27,500 nucleotides of DNA, from contig JABUQX010078304.1 of assembly GCA_015478945.1 (NCBI GenBank), forward strand, positions 1-27,500, given 5' to 3'. This stretch comes from Trachelipus rathkii (taxonomy: Eukaryota; Arthropoda; Malacostraca; Isopoda; Trachelipodidae). The notes under the pieces are model-generated. The model made no database searches and was not told where the DNA came from. It saw only the letters and a program-made list of their open reading frames with translations. The position numbers and the translations under genes are program-made. Shown in pieces: positions 1 through 12,426 of the stretch (the stretch's first letter is position 1; each line of letters begins with the position of its first letter).

Positions 1-3000
1 GTGTCGGAAGAAAGAAGAAAGGATCCCCTTTTTGTTTTTCTCGTCCTGTCTTATGGAAAGTTTTTTTGTCATCCCGCTTCTTTATTTCCTTTAAGCCGTC
101 TCTCGTTTGTTTACACTCAAGGCCTCTCTATGTAACTTTCTGTGGCCACTATATTTTATTTTCGATAGGTGAATCACATCTCTGGGTAATGCCGCTATCA
201 CCTCTTCAACGTTAACGTCTGTTGGAGGCTCCACCTCAGATCGTTCTTTGCGTGAGCATCGCTCAAAACACCTTCACTTTCATTCCGCTTCGTTACTTAA
301 GGTGAACATCACAGTACCATTGTTGGAACCCCTCCAATATAAATTTCTTTCCAGTACCAAAATTCTTTAATCAGAAATGTACCTTCCTCACTTCCTTAGT
401 GAGAGTGGTCTTCATTCTAATTGTTAATTGTTCACCTTTTCCGTTTCTTTACTTGTTGGTACGCAGATGGGGTTGACTTATTTCAAATGTGCTTCTCTTA
501 AAAAAAAAGCGATTCTTGCTAACACATGATTGCCGAAGGCTGTGTCATCTCGCCTTCGTGGGAAGCACCTTCTGCTGGGGAGCGGCTTTCTTCCTTGTGA
601 GGCGCTTTCCGTCTCACTTCGATGCTACTGACCCTTTCTATGTGTATCAACATTAACATCTACTAGTTTTCTGTCGTGGGGTTCTTTTAAGTGATCAACT
701 ACGGAAGGTCTCAGCTTCCAGGGGATTATTCCTTTACTTCTTCAGGAGTCTCTTCTTTGGATGTGTCATTTATACAGTGTGTAACGTTAACTGTGAAGTC
801 CAGCGCAGTGGAGTCTGTGCATTTAGTCGCGCGACGTGTGTCTTTCGATGACTCAGAGTGGCATTTTCAGACTAGACGCGGGCTGCCAAATTAGTGTATG
901 TATCGATGTCTCAGCGCGATCAGTGCGTAGATCTATATCAAGTATCGCGAACTAAGCATAATCGGCGCAGATTACTGATGGCCTCCCTTTCCTTCACTTG
1001 ACTTGTTCGTGGGGATTGCGCATCTAGTGCGGTTGACGACCGCTGTCGAGAGGTAGAGATATGGTCGGAGTGATTGTAGCAGTAACTCGCGTGGCATCTA
1101 GTGACTATTATTAAATACGGAGACTAGAGGGGGGCGTTGCGCCCAATCGAGTGAATCCACACACTGAACTTCTTCCCACACTTTTCCAGCAATATGTGGC
1201 ACAGCAACTGACTTTGTAGTTTCCTTCAATCTTGCGTGACGCAAAGAAAAGCGGCTCTTGGCCTGTCCACGCTATCAATTAGCGCATAAATGGAGTAAAA
1301 CTCCCTTCCACGTGTGACGCAGAGACCAAGTAAAATAAAACAGACATCCGGCCTAATTACCGCACAGGTTGGTTCCTCTACCTAAGTATACGGGTGTTGC
1401 CGACTATTACTTGTGCCAGCAAGGAACCCGGCATCACAGTATTATCTCGATAAGCTCATCTTTCTCAAATACTCCGAGTATATGTACTTTCCTTCTGGAA
1501 CAATTTTTCTTCGTGACACAATCCCGTGCAGTGCGGTGTCTCTGAGACTCTACTTTAATAGGCCATTTGCATGTTTGTCGACAGGCACTGTAGGATCATG
1601 GATTCATCGTTCCTCCTACCATTCTAAATAATCCGTTCACCGGGCTGGTCTGCTGTGAGTTCTTGCACCATCCTATCTGGACTTTACCTTCTGCAGAAAT
1701 ATGCTGCGGATCCGCCACATGTAGTCTCTCCTCTCCTTTGAGTCGACTGGTAAACGTTGAAAACCCTCGAGCCGCTAGCATTGTAAGGCGCTGAATATAC
1801 GACAGATCTCCCTCGATGTGACGCATGACACAGCTATGGAGTGTCGTCAATGAAAAGGGTACGAAATCGATGTGTGAGGCCGTCGGTTTACAAACTCAAG
1901 CTCTTGGTCCTTTAGGGCTCGAGACAGTTAGTGGGATGAAGCTCCTATCGGATGATTTTTCCTTCGTTCGACCGTTTTGCTCCTCTGCAACATTATGCGC
2001 GTCCACTTCGCTCTTATGGAAATACAGCTACTGTGATTGTGACTGCGTTGGAGCTTCACTTTTAGCTAAATCCTCTGTTGGGTAATTACTGAGCTATTAC
2101 TTATTGTTCGGTCTGCTTACTAAAAATTACTTGGTGACTGTGTCGGGGCACTAAACTGATGTTTGTAAGCCGTATTGGCAGAGTATTTTCTGAGCTTGCT
2201 TTAGTTTCGATCATATTCTTTATCATTTTTAAACTGTCGGAGGTAAATGTAGCTAAATCATTGGCACGTGTAACTCTATGTAATTTAATGCCCTATTTTC
2301 TAAGGAAGCTTAAGCATAGCATAGTCATCAATGCTCTTTTTATGTGTGCGTGCAGGTGATCCCATGAGTTTCCTTAAGCGAACTCGTGAGAGATCTTCTA
2401 GATCATATATTAATATGCCGTAGATTCGGATTATCTCTCACAGGATGTGCATCGGGAACTTGTAAATTTAGACTGCGAATAGATCCCGGTAGCGGTTCTT
2501 CAAGTTGAGGTTCAGTTAAGTCGCACTGAGTAAAGCGGCTTGTTTCAAAACATCATATTCGTACCGGCAAATCTCTATTCCAGGTATTCGATGTTAACAG
2601 GATGGCTTTCTCTGTCGAAAACAGAACCTAAAGATATAGGTAAGGTCGAAGTTGTCGCCGTTGTGGAATATCTCATTGGGCTCTCATCGAGCGGAGATGG
2701 ACGCATGTATTTTTATGTCTCACAAATAAGGCTGAAGATAATCCTGCAGTATTTGTTATAGGTTTTCTACACATCAAAGTTAGGTATCGGTGATCTTGAT
2801 GAATCTTTTGGCAACATCCATGGAGGAGGGACTTACCGTTGTGAGCAGCGAGAGAGATATTTATTGTCGTACATTAGCTAGTCGACAGCTTTGGGCTGAG
2901 GCGTCGTTCTTCCGGCTGGTTCGATCCGTCCCGGCCTCTCTAGTGTTTATTTTCACATTCTCTCCTCGACTCTGGCATTTTCTTGTTTTTCCATATCTGC

Positions 3001-3300
3001 GTTTTTAAGTTTTCAGGTCTCTTATCGCATCGGTGCTTTTAACATTCTCCGTCCTTCGTCTTTCTACGTCTGCAGTCAATATATGCAGACAGTTTAAGAC
3101 TTTGCTCACTTCCGCGCTTGAGGTTATTGCTTATTGAGTGAGACTCTAACCATTCCTCTTTTTCTAATCTTTCTCCTCCATCTTTCATATCTCTTATGGC
3201 TTCTCTTTCTCAGCCTCTCCTCACGCGCACAAACGTTCAAGTATGCCTCACTAGCCACTGTGCAACAGACCAACGTGCCTTACCAATACATGATCTTTGA
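1..3300. other. Mid-GC region without recognisable gene
   Basis: This stretch has a more even base composition than the rest of the window and lacks long microsatellites. Open frames are short (up to about 86 codons), scattered over all frames, and match no family I recognise. I looked for reverse transcriptase, transposase, tRNA-like boxes and long inverted repeats and found none. One open frame on the minus strand (91-273) is listed separately. It may be old, degraded transposon sequence or unannotated intergenic or intronic DNA. Confidence 0.5.
91..273 (-). CDS. Possible coding fragment, unknown
   Basis: A minus-strand frame of 60 codons runs from just after a TGA (274-276) to a TAA at 91-93. 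It has no ATG, so it would be an internal or last exon or a transposon fragment. Its amino-acid composition looks protein-like: charged and hydrophobic residues alternate, with segments such as VNVEEVIAALPRDVIHL that could form an amphipathic helix. I cannot assign a family, and sixty open codons can occur by chance at this GC content. This is a weak candidate only. Confidence 0.15.
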   Translation of the reverse strand, partial: RCFERCSRKERSEVEPPTDVNVEEVIAALPRDVIHLSKIKYSGHRKLHREALSVNKRETA

Positions 3301-5470
3301 AAGCTAGAGGGACCTGCATTACTTGCGCCAATGATGTTTGGATATGAGGTACACACGTATGTTTAGCGCGCAAACAGGTCCAAGAATAACATGTATATTT
3401 TCAAGGACGACTTTCAAATTAGAATTCAGGGACGTCTTATGTCGCAGAATAAGATTGTTTGAGTTGGCGATTATTATAGATGCGATTCGAAATGCAACAA
3501 AATATTTTGAGCTCGGGGCACACACTGGCGACTGAGTAAAAATGACTCCTGCTGAATATATATTAGAGAGATGAGTATAATGAAGATACGTCATGCGTAT
3601 GAGGTACTGATAATGCCACTTATATAGTATGATTATAGATATATATGAAGTGTTATATAGTAGGTATAACATAGTGATAGTAGGAAGGATTATCGTAATA
3701 AGCTATATCTTGTCTCTTTGTTGCATCAATTATGGTAATAGTTGGTGTATATATATATAATATGATATATATATATTAGTAATATATTTATATATAATAG
3801 GTACTATTATATATATATATATTAATATATGATACTATATAGTGATATATATAATTTATTACGCGTAATTATGAATAGTTATATTATATAATAATATTAC
3901 ATAAATATACTATATGGAATTGCATAGATAAAATGATACTTACTATTATAACTATACATAATATATATTATTTTTATTAAATTGTACGCAAAATTTCGGT
4001 GGTAAGAGAATTGGCTGCCCACCAAATGACACTTCCTATCAGAATTATATCTCTAGATAAGAGCTCTCAGGTTATGTGTACTCGGAAACTGTGCGAGAAA
4101 AACGAGAATTTACGGGTAGAGTCGTTATAGCAGATTGTTACGATCTGGTGCCACTTACAAATTAGTGCTTAGGCAATAGTATTGAGTATACTTTATATAC
4201 TGATGATAGAGTATAAAAGAATATATAGTATTAATAATAGTACGGTTGGAGCGTTAGTTGCACGTGCAGTATATGTTAATATCATTATATTCTCTCAGTT
4301 TCTATGTAGTATATATATATATATATATATTATATTATGTAGTTTACTATACTATACTTATATAGTGATTATTTTTCTTTTTTTAACATGGAGTGCATGA
4401 AGCATTATCATATATATATGATATAATAAATATATAATAATACATAGTATATTATATATATATAGTAATAACTAATATCTATATAATATATAATATACAT
4501 ATGGTGTGTCCAGATTCCTTTAAAGATACAGAAAAGCACGTTTAAATGAGCCGATGTGTCTAACTGATAAGGTTAAATAATGATAAAAGTAATCTTGTAG
4601 AACAAATAATGCGTCCGTAAGTTTCTTCGTCGGAAAATACAAACAAATATAGATCAACTATGTCAAGACAACGACTTTCATGAAGCCTAAGTAACCTTTG
4701 CACAAAAAACGTGCCTAGTGATAGATAAACTGGTAAGTAAGACGCGCCTAAATTACTAAATCACCGACACTTGATGCTAAAAGGATGCCGACATAGCTCC
4801 CATATAGTAAAATGTGATGAGTGAGAATACCACAACAAATGTACACGATTTGAACTTATCTTACAAAGGATGATGATGGCAGACAGGCTCTCATTCGTTA
4901 TGACAAACATCTACATTTATTGCAACCCGAATTGAATGACTATCTCCTGTTCATTAATACCTCGATGATGGATCCTGCAACATAATACTGTTCTGTCACA
5001 AAACTTACGCAATATAACTCAATAACTAAGTGATCTAGATCAATTGCAACGGGTTCCGTTTATCTTTGAACGAAGTGTAATTTGAGTAATTAAGTACTTA
5101 AAGAATCCCTTACCAGTTAGAAAATTTTACATAGAATCAGCAATCAATCAATGAAGCCCAGTATTTATTGACACCTGGCACACACACATATATAATATCT
5201 ACTATAGTATATAGTATGGATTTAACTATATAGTATGCCGTTAGGTATATATAGTATAACTAAATATGATATAGATATAGTATAGACTATATCTAATTAT
5301 ACTATATATATATATATTATATATATAGTCAGTTATATATATATATAATTATATATTATTACTATATATATATGAGCTAAGATAAGCTATATATAATATA
5401 TATATATATATAGTGATACTATCATAGTATCTACTATATATATATATTATACTATATCACTTATTATTTA
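3300..5470. repeat. AT-rich region with degenerate TA arrays
   Basis: The region contains degenerate (TA)n blocks at roughly 3735-3970, 4300-4500 and 5190-5460. They are interrupted by recurring ATAGTA and ACTATA variants rather than being pure dinucleotide. The spacers between them (about 3970-4290 and 4510-5180) are AT-rich unique sequence with no convincing coding frame. Short open frames inside the arrays translate to Ile/Tyr runs and are artefacts. Confidence 0.8.
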
Positions 5471-5519
5471 AACATTAATACTCCTGTAACACGGTCTCGA
5501 AAATCTCAAATACCCTAAC

Positions 5520-5965
5520 TTTAATGTTTGTGGCCAAAATCTTTCTTACACTTCTACCTACAATAATCTTGTGCTCTGCTACTTGTTCTCCTAAGAACAG
5601 ATTTTTCACTCTTCTTTGAATATCTTACCCAACATCTTCACGAGACTGTTAATCTTTCTCATCCAATACTTGTGAGGTCCTGCTACTTATGGGGGATTTC
5701 CAAAGTACACAACACTGATTGTTGGGGTCCCTTCATACTGATTTAGGTGGGGGGGAGGCCGAATAATTCAGCATCCCCTTTATACGATCTGGAGCAACTA
5801 ATTGTAAAGAACCCTACACACATTCCGGATCGTCTAAAAAAGTTCTTGAAACACACTGACGCTTGTGTAATGGGAAGAATATGTCTCTTTAATAAATCAC
5901 TTACTGACGCTCCTATTGGTAAATCGACCACAACCTTATATCCTCTTAACTTTAATACTTTCTAA
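5520..5965 (+). pseudogene. LINE endonuclease domain, broken
   Basis: This is the apurinic-type (EEP family) endonuclease part of the LINE; in active elements it nicks target DNA to prime reverse transcription. Visible motifs are FEYLTQHLHE near 5617, a GDF motif at 5692-5700, DLEQLIV and IPDRL (about 5786-5835), and a terminal DHN at 5926-5934. The DHN is one base out of frame with the preceding APIGKS. Most of the N-terminal half is missing or unreadable. Several frameshifts separate the motifs. Confidence 0.8.
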
Positions 5966-6319
5966 ACAATCCAATCAGCTCCCAGTCTGCCCTAGTGCCG
6001 GTTTTTTTCTGCAACTGTTGATTCGGGTGATTGGGATGCGGGCCTTGCGTCCGCTCTACGCTAACTACGTAATGGAATGACTGGCTTTGACTCTTTGATG
6101 ACGCGTTTCGTGCTTCTTGCCACTATTTTGTGGAGCCTCGTAATGTCGTTGACGGCGATGAGCAGGTTGCTTCCCTTCTTCGAACTAAATCTTTCTCTCC
6201 ATCAATCCATGGTTCGATCGGCACTGTTACTTGTGCCCATATCAGGCTCCAGAGACGGCTTATCGGCGGGTGAAGAAAGTCTCGTTCTCTTCTATCCTGC
6301 TCGCTAATTTTCATTCAGC

Positions 6320-7400
6320 TAGAAATCGTTGCAGGGTACCTCTTACGAGCGAGCAAAGCAGGGCTTTCATAAAACCGAAAGTGGCAACCTCCTTGTTTCT
6401 AACTACTGATAAAAGTCTTTACCTGGCCTCGTGCACAAAACATCTCAACAACTTCTGTAAATCATCACTTCCCCCCTCTTTATTCGATCTGATGGCTCTA
6501 GTTGGCTTAACGCGTCTCCAACCTAGGAAAGGCCAATCTTCGTTCGCCTCCTATACTCCGGTTCTAACTCAACCTGACGATTCTCGGCATTCCTACCTCT
6601 CCACTTACTCCTCTCAGGTGCTACCTATGTCCCTTTGCTGTGATTACATTTGATCGGTGCATGGGCTCCTGAGATCTATTAACGTTAGGAAGGCTAGTGG
6701 CCTCGATGGCATTCCTCCCCGAGTTGTGAGGGAGTGTGCTTCCGAGCTGGGCCTCCTCGTTCAAACTATATTCTCTATGTCTCAATATCTAACACTTTCC
6801 CTCAGTGTTGACAGCAGGCACATGTCCAGCCTATTGAGAAAAAAGGAAGCCGCTCTGATCCTTCTAGATATCGCCCTATAGGCTCTCACTTGTATTTGAT
6901 CTAAGATCTTTGAAACCTTCTCAACTCTAATTTCATCTTTCTTACACCATCTGGAATCTCATTCTCTTCTTTCCGATCGCCCAGTACGGCTTTCGGCGTT
7001 CGAGTCTACTGGTGATATACTTTCCTATTTAACCGATTTTTAGTTTTTCCCGCTCTTGGGAACTACGGGGAGACTTGCGTGTGGGCGCTTGACATATCCA
7101 AGGCATTTGACGGTATGGCACGCGTCACTGGTTCTCTCGCTCGATATCCAAAGCTCCCCGCCTCATATTGGAGGCTTTTCAGCCTCCTTCTCTTGTGCTT
7201 ACTTATGTCTTTATTCTCAAATGCGAGCTAAATATCGGCTGTTGTTATGGGGCGACTTCTTCTAATATTTTTATTAAGTGTTCCTCAGGGTTCTGTCTTA
7301 GGTCCTACTTTATTCCACTTTTCATCTAAATGATCTTCTCAACCTGCACATCTAAGCTGCTATTATCTTGCATGATCCGACTTCATTCTTCAACTTCATT
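6320..7400 (+). pseudogene. LINE reverse transcriptase domain, broken
   Basis: This part would copy element RNA into DNA. Readable blocks in order are KPKVATSLFLTTDKS (about 6370-6420), a block ending in RKASGLDGIPPRV (to about 6725), SKIFETFS near 6905, ALDISKAFD (7085-7111) and PQGSVLGPTLF (7283-7315). ALDISKAFD carries the first catalytic aspartate motif, and PQGSVLGPTLF is the block that precedes the YADD motif. The frame changes directly after ALDISKAFD, where VWHASLV continues in another frame. The YADD region expected near 7340-7370 is too decayed to read with confidence. Confidence 0.85.
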
Positions 7401-8411
7401 TTCAATTCTGCGTCCTCTTTTACTTCTAGACCTCTCGTCTTAAATTTCCGATTCTATTCTCGCTTTTAATCTGGATAGAATTTTCCGGGGTGGGGGTCGT
7501 CTCAACCTTTGTGAAATTCAGTCTTTTAAAACTTAACTCTTCAAATTCCTCTCTAAGACACCGTGAGACTTTCCTATCTCTTTCAGCGGGTTTCTCTCGT
7601 CTCTCCCGTGTGACAATATAAAACATCTATGGCCTTAACCATAAACAAGAAAAATGTCTTGAAACCTCAACTCACAACGGTTGCTAAGGCGCCCCCTCAG
7701 AGAAACTAGGAGTTCTGTTAAGACTGCGAGACTTTTTTTCCTCTCCACATTTACTCCAGTTATTACAAGGGCCGTCATCCGCCCTTGTATGTAGTAGCTG
7801 CTTCTCATTAATCCTGGGGGGGGCTCAGGGTGTTCACTCAGTAGTCTTTCTAGGAGAGAAGGGTGCGACTCAAAGGCAAAAAGACTTATAAACTGTCGTT
7901 ATCTTTCTAGTTCACTTGACGCTCTATCGTTGCGGCGCGATGTTGGTGCTTTATTTCTTTCTATAGGTACCCGGTAGCAGGCAAGTGCTCGAGGGCAACA
8001 GCTTTCCACTCGGCGTGCCACGGTTCCTTTAAAGACGCCCTCGTAGCACATAGGGTGCTGTATCTGCGCGCACGTGAGTTTTGTGTTGATATCAGCAACT
8101 CAGACTAGTTCGCTGTGGTGCCCTCCTCTTTCCTGCCGAGGCCTCTTGTTCTTGTGGAAGTTGCTGCCTTTCCATCGATTCTGTCGTTTCGCCTGACTCA
8201 ATCTGTTAGATCGCTTCCTCACTTAGTTACAAGGGTCCGCGCGTCATGATGCTCATTCTGCGTGAAGTTTGGCGTTGAGTTGTTGGAACTCTGTTTGGTT
8301 GATGTTTAGATAACACACACACGCAGCTCTCTCTCCTTGAGAGTTGTTGATGGATCGTCTGGTTGCCACCGTGGATCGGACCGGTGGGGCTAGATGATCA
8401 TTGTGAAACTC
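7400..8411 (+). pseudogene. LINE C-terminal region and 3' UTR
   Basis: Following the polymerase core, short blocks typical of the C-terminal thumb and tail of jockey-like ORF2 can be read in shifting frames. They include WGSSQPL near 7490, LGVLLRL near 7700, a YKG/RPCM block near 7760-7790, SLDALSLRRDVGAL (about 7913-7954), and PSSFLP-like and FPSILSF-like segments near 8120-8190. The final 130 bases before the poly-A tract are non-coding and should be the 3' UTR. No intact frame survives. Confidence 0.72.
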
Positions 8412-8430
8412 AAAAAAAAAAAACAAAAAA
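8412..8430 (+). other. LINE poly-A tail
   Basis: Twelve A, one C and six A directly follow the LINE 3' UTR and are followed by a TA repeat. Position and strand fit the poly-A tail left by target-primed reverse transcription. The downstream (TA)n could have grown from this tail or from the target site. Confidence 0.8.
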
Positions 8431-8454
8431 TGATATATATATATATAATAGTAT

Positions 8455-8640
8455 CAGGGGTTGGCACTGATTAAAATCAAATTGATCTGAATCATTGCTG
8501 CTTAAATCATTGGATTTCTTAATGAAAAAATCATGATTTATTATGAATTTTTTAGCAAGAATTCCGTTTTTTTCTAGAGATAATAATATTACTAGTTTAC
8601 ACGTGATTAAGTGATGCAAGTAATATTTCATCTATATAAT
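8455..8640 (+). mobile_element. hAT-like left terminus, solo
   Basis: A TA tract ends at 8454 and the next bases, CAGGGGTTGGCA, match the CAGNGGTNGGCA-type ends of many hAT transposons. The following 100 bases repeat AAATCA/TGATTT words in both orientations, as in non-autonomous hAT-like repeats. I found no matching right end (TGCCAACCCCTG) nearby, so this is a truncated or fragmentary copy. The family assignment is by analogy with terminal motifs only. Confidence 0.45.
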
Positions 8641-10460
8641 ACAGCATATTCAACAATGTAGTTTCAAATCATTTTCATAAAGAAATGAAGAAAAACGATT
8701 AGGATTTACGTGATCCGCAGAATAGTGAGAGATACTGTGAGTATATAGTAATTTAGAGTTAACTTAGTTTCAAACGCTAAATAACTAATTTCACACTTAC
8801 TAACTTTGATTTGAAAAATTACCAAATCATCCTAAGTATTGCCTGTAAATATATGTCTCACGTTCGAAAAATAATAAAACATAACGTGGAATTTGTGCTA
8901 AAAATTACCAAAAAATGAGTGGAAGGGAAGATTGCTGATTATTTTTGAGATTATGCATATATTGTAGCATACAATAGCACAGTGTTCTATATATATACAG
9001 TGAGTTCAGTTAGAGTGGTAAGTATATTTCATCTATATATGAGAGGGAGAGATGAGACCGATGTAGTTTCAATGCAATTTCTCAATAGAGTGAATTTGAT
9101 AGAAGAGAAATCAGGCGGATATTACTGGTAGAAATACTTACACACGTAATATATCTGAGCTATATTTATTTAATAAGCTTTAATTAAATATAATAATAGC
9201 GCGAGTAATCTTATACTTATAAACCTTTTGAGCTATATGAATAGGTTATGGACATAATGTATATAGGTACAGATGAGACTCAAAAGTGTGTTTGATCTGA
9301 AGAATAGATATCTAAAGGAGAAAAGTTTAATGCCTCGTAAGAGAGCTCATAAATGCATATTAGATATATGAGTGTGCAGTGTGTCGAGATGGAGGAATTA
9401 TTACGAGAAATAAGGTAGAGTTATGGATTATCTCTCTATATTTATTTGTGAGTTAAAGAGAGGAGATAGGATCAGAATTGTAGGATAAGAGGTATGTGCG
9501 AGGAGGCTTGTTGAGAAAAGAGATTAATGTTACTCTTCTCGCAGATATTATAAGCAGTATATCTAATTTAGCGGAGATTTAAGATGAACTTATTAATAAA
9601 AGTAAGGAATTAGTAAGTATACCGAAACTAGGATGTGATGAAATTAGGGTGCAAGTATTAGGGTCATTATTTACCTAATATTATCATTGAGACATTCTTA
9701 TAACACTTCAACGTCAGATGTTGGATATTCTTTCGAATCGCTAAGCAGTTCTGTGTGTCTGCCCTTCGTTCGGATCGTAAATATGCAGGTAAAGAACTTT
9801 TCCTGTTTTTTAAGACTTCGGCTGATACTGCTCGGCCCCTACGCTTGAGCATTCAGGAGTTGCAAGCATTAACACACTGACTTGACCCATGATGCAATTA
9901 ACTTGTGCATTATCTTTTGTTAACGTCTAAGAGTATTTCTCTATCTTAGTATGTTTATTTTTGCAGTAATCGTGGGATCGGATTGATTTCTGGTTGGAGA
10001 CTTCTGTTAAACTATAGCTTTGGGGTTTGAACGTTATATGTAAAAACTCGCGTTGGGATTTCCTTATTAGTTTATAAAGTCGTTGAAAGAAGTGATTCGC
10101 GGCGCTAAAACATTAAACTATGGCATCGTATATTGGGTCGTAGCCCATCATCTTAGCCTTTATCTAGTGTAGATGAGACGGCTGGGCCGGATGCATCGTG
10201 GTTCCTCGTCATATCTGAGTGTATGTTAGTATATGTCGCGTTTGTCAAACACACATTAATGTCGTGTAGATGGGTCACATTTTACTGAGATTGTTTTTTG
10301 GTGTCTATGGAAAGCTTTTTATGCATAAGTGAATGCGTATAGATATCGAAACTAAGGATTTATTGTCTGCTTTTCATGTAATGAGGAGATTATCGGTGCT
10401 GAATCAAAGGAAGAAAGCTGTATATTCTATTTGCGTAGAAACGTTTTTGTTACGACTCTC
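8640..10460. other. Unassigned AT-rich DNA
   Basis: No gene or named repeat was recognised. A word starting at about 8627 (ATTTCATCTATATA followed by CAATGTAGTTTCAA) recurs at about 9025, so part of this may be one dispersed repeat with internal duplication. A 61-codon minus-strand frame at 9667-9852 has no recognisable motif. It could lie in the linker of the LINE fragment at 10465-11205, but I cannot show this. Confidence 0.5.
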
Positions 10461-10464
10461 TGAA

Positions 10465-11205
10465 TATTTGCGCGTTTAATTTAGCTTTCTCTTTGCACTA
10501 GGGAAACAGTCGAGATTGCAAGGTAGTGGTTCCCGAAAGAGGTCAGTGCATGAGAGTGTGGAAGGATTTGTTGTGCCACTCGATTATTTTGACCATATAC
10601 TGGTCAAGTGGTAGTAGGTTATTTTGTACATTTGGTAGTTAATTCCTGTAATATAGTTTAGGTAACCGTTTGACGTCATTGTGATAATTAAAAACTGTTT
10701 TCCACAAGAGTTAGGATATTGCTAAAGACACGTCGGATATTGAAAGTCCAGCAGCAGGCTATTACCTGGAGATCCCATTTTTTCAGTAGTAGAGTTTGCA
10801 TACAATCAATAAGCGTTTTGTATAAAGTTTATCAACTCCCTTGTGGTGGTCTGTATACTCCTAGTAAGTTTATTGTTTTAGATCCATCACTAAATGTTAC
10901 TCCAAGAGCCTCTATGTCAGAGTTAATGACTGAGAAAATTTCTTTTGCCTTTAAGCTCCTTTTAATAAGTACTGAGACACCCCCTCCTTTTCTTTCTTTA
11001 CGGCAAACGTTGAATATATCATAGCCTGAGAGCGCATATAAGTCTTTGTTATAGTCTTTTAGAAAGGTCTCGGTGAGGACAATACAAGGAAAATTAGCAC
11101 TAAGGGATGAAAGGAGGTTCGAGAAAGGTCATCTTGGTGCTTTTGAAGGCTTCTTATGTTGATTGCAGAATAAATTTCAAGGCATTTACGGCCTTTACAC
11201 AAATT
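10465..11205 (-). pseudogene. LINE endonuclease fragment (CR1/Daphne-like)
   Basis: The minus strand encodes most of an EEP-type LINE endonuclease. In order it shows INIRSLQ (about 11165), VLTETFL with the catalytic TET (about 11085), GYDIFNV, RKGGGVSVLIKRSL, LLGVYRPPQGS (about 10840), a degraded GDFNID-like block (about 10740), an LDHI-like block (about 10590) and a NHYLAI block in the place of SDH (about 10520). A frameshift lies between HQDDL and LTET, and stops follow YRPPQGS. The stretch from LTET to YRPP stays open for about 80 codons. No reverse transcriptase could be recognised beyond it. The upstream end runs into an AAT microsatellite. It belongs to a different lineage from the LINE at 5480-8430. 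Confidence 0.82.
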
Positions 11206-11235
11206 AATTTAATAAAAAGTATAATTGTAATATCA

Positions 11236-11435
<200 letters not shown>

Positions 11436-11489
11436 TACAAATTAAGACATAAGGCTTAATAATGAACTATTTCACTACGACTACTACTT

Positions 11490-11534
11490 CTACTACTACC
11501 ATTATTATTAATTTATTATTATTATTATTATTAA

Positions 11535-11573
<39 letters not shown>

Positions 11574-11690
11574 TATCATTATTATATTATTATTATATTA
11601 ATTTATTATCTATTAATAATAATAGTAATAATAAAAGAATAAATAATATAATAATTAATAATAATAAAAAAATAAGTAATTATAAAAATT
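11490..11690. repeat. (ATT)n then AAT-rich impure array
   Basis: Impure ATT arrays lie at about 11503-11595, followed by AAT/ATA-rich sequence. A 76-codon frame across it is a microsatellite artefact made of Tyr, Leu and Asn runs. Confidence 0.9.
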
Positions 11691-11696
11691 AGTTAA

Positions 11697-11780
11697 ACAT
11701 CATCATCTATCGACATCATCATCAATCAAATCATCATCAAGCTCATTATCATCATCATCATGCATCATCATCATCATTAT
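11697..11780. repeat. (ATC)n microsatellite
   Basis: ATC repeats with interruptions (CATCATCATC blocks) run between the two ATT arrays. The shift from ATT to ATC and back suggests point mutation and re-expansion within one ancestral trinucleotide array. Confidence 0.9.
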
Positions 11781-11796
11781 TATTAATTATTGATTA

Positions 11797-11798
<2 letters not shown>

Positions 11799-11888
<90 letters not shown>
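11799..11888. repeat. (ATT)n microsatellite
   Basis: About 29 uninterrupted ATT units. On this strand ATT is the reverse complement of the AAT array at 11246-11350, so the two arrays can pair. Confidence 0.95.
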
Positions 11889-11889
<1 letters not shown>

Positions 11890-12425
11890 TAAAGTTGCTA
11901 TTCTTTTGTGTTCTAATATTCAGAGTCTTGGACAAGTCGCGTTGAAAACCAGATTAATACATTAATTCCTTCTTTGTGAATAAGGTTCTTGTAGTTTGGT
12001 AATGTTAATATGTCCATCACCAATTCCTTCATATAAATATAGTATATATATATAATAGGTTATAGTATATATATATATAAGTATATGTAGATAGATTTGT
12101 AGTGAGGTGGTTAGAGGTTTTATAATTTTATGTTAGTTTATTAGTAGATTATGTATATATATATAATATAATAGATTTATATCGTATTTAAATAACAAAT
12201 AATAAATTTCAATATGTTTATCATATATATGATTTGATATATATATATATTTGCTTCATAAAAACACAAATGTTTATATTTTTTTGTATGTGTACATACA
12301 AATATAAATAATATATATATATATATATAGTATTATATATATATATATATATATATAGTATAAATATATAATATAATATACTATAATATATATATATATA
12401 TAATGATATATATATTTATATATAT
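11890..12425. repeat. AT-rich spacer and TA arrays
   Basis: After about 120 bases of unassigned sequence, TA arrays occur at about 12035-12080, 12150-12180, 12230-12255 and 12305-12427. No coding signal was seen. Confidence 0.8.
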
Positions 12426-12426
12426 A

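Larger units (their letters stand above)
5480..8430 (+). mobile_element. Decayed jockey-like non-LTR retrotransposon
   Basis: This is a LINE copy whose conserved pieces occur in the expected order: endonuclease (about 5520-5960), linker (about 6000-6650), reverse transcriptase (about 6657-7400), C-terminal region (about 7400-8270), 3' UTR and a poly-A tract at 8412-8430. The pieces lie in different frames, so many frameshifts and stops have accumulated and the copy cannot encode a working protein. The 5' side abuts a TA-rich array, so the copy is 5' truncated or its start is masked. The protein resembles the jockey-type polymerases widespread in decapods. The exact clade (Jockey, CR1 or I group) is not settled from sequence reading alone. 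Confidence 0.88.

Noticed and set aside
1596..1850. 84-codon minus-strand frame as gypsy-type polyprotein fragment
   Set aside because: A weak resemblance of one short word only; no protease, polymerase, RNase H or integrase motif nearby on either strand and no LTR pair.
5743..5931. Minus-strand 62-codon frame
   Set aside because: Antisense shadow of the LINE endonuclease fragment on the + strand.
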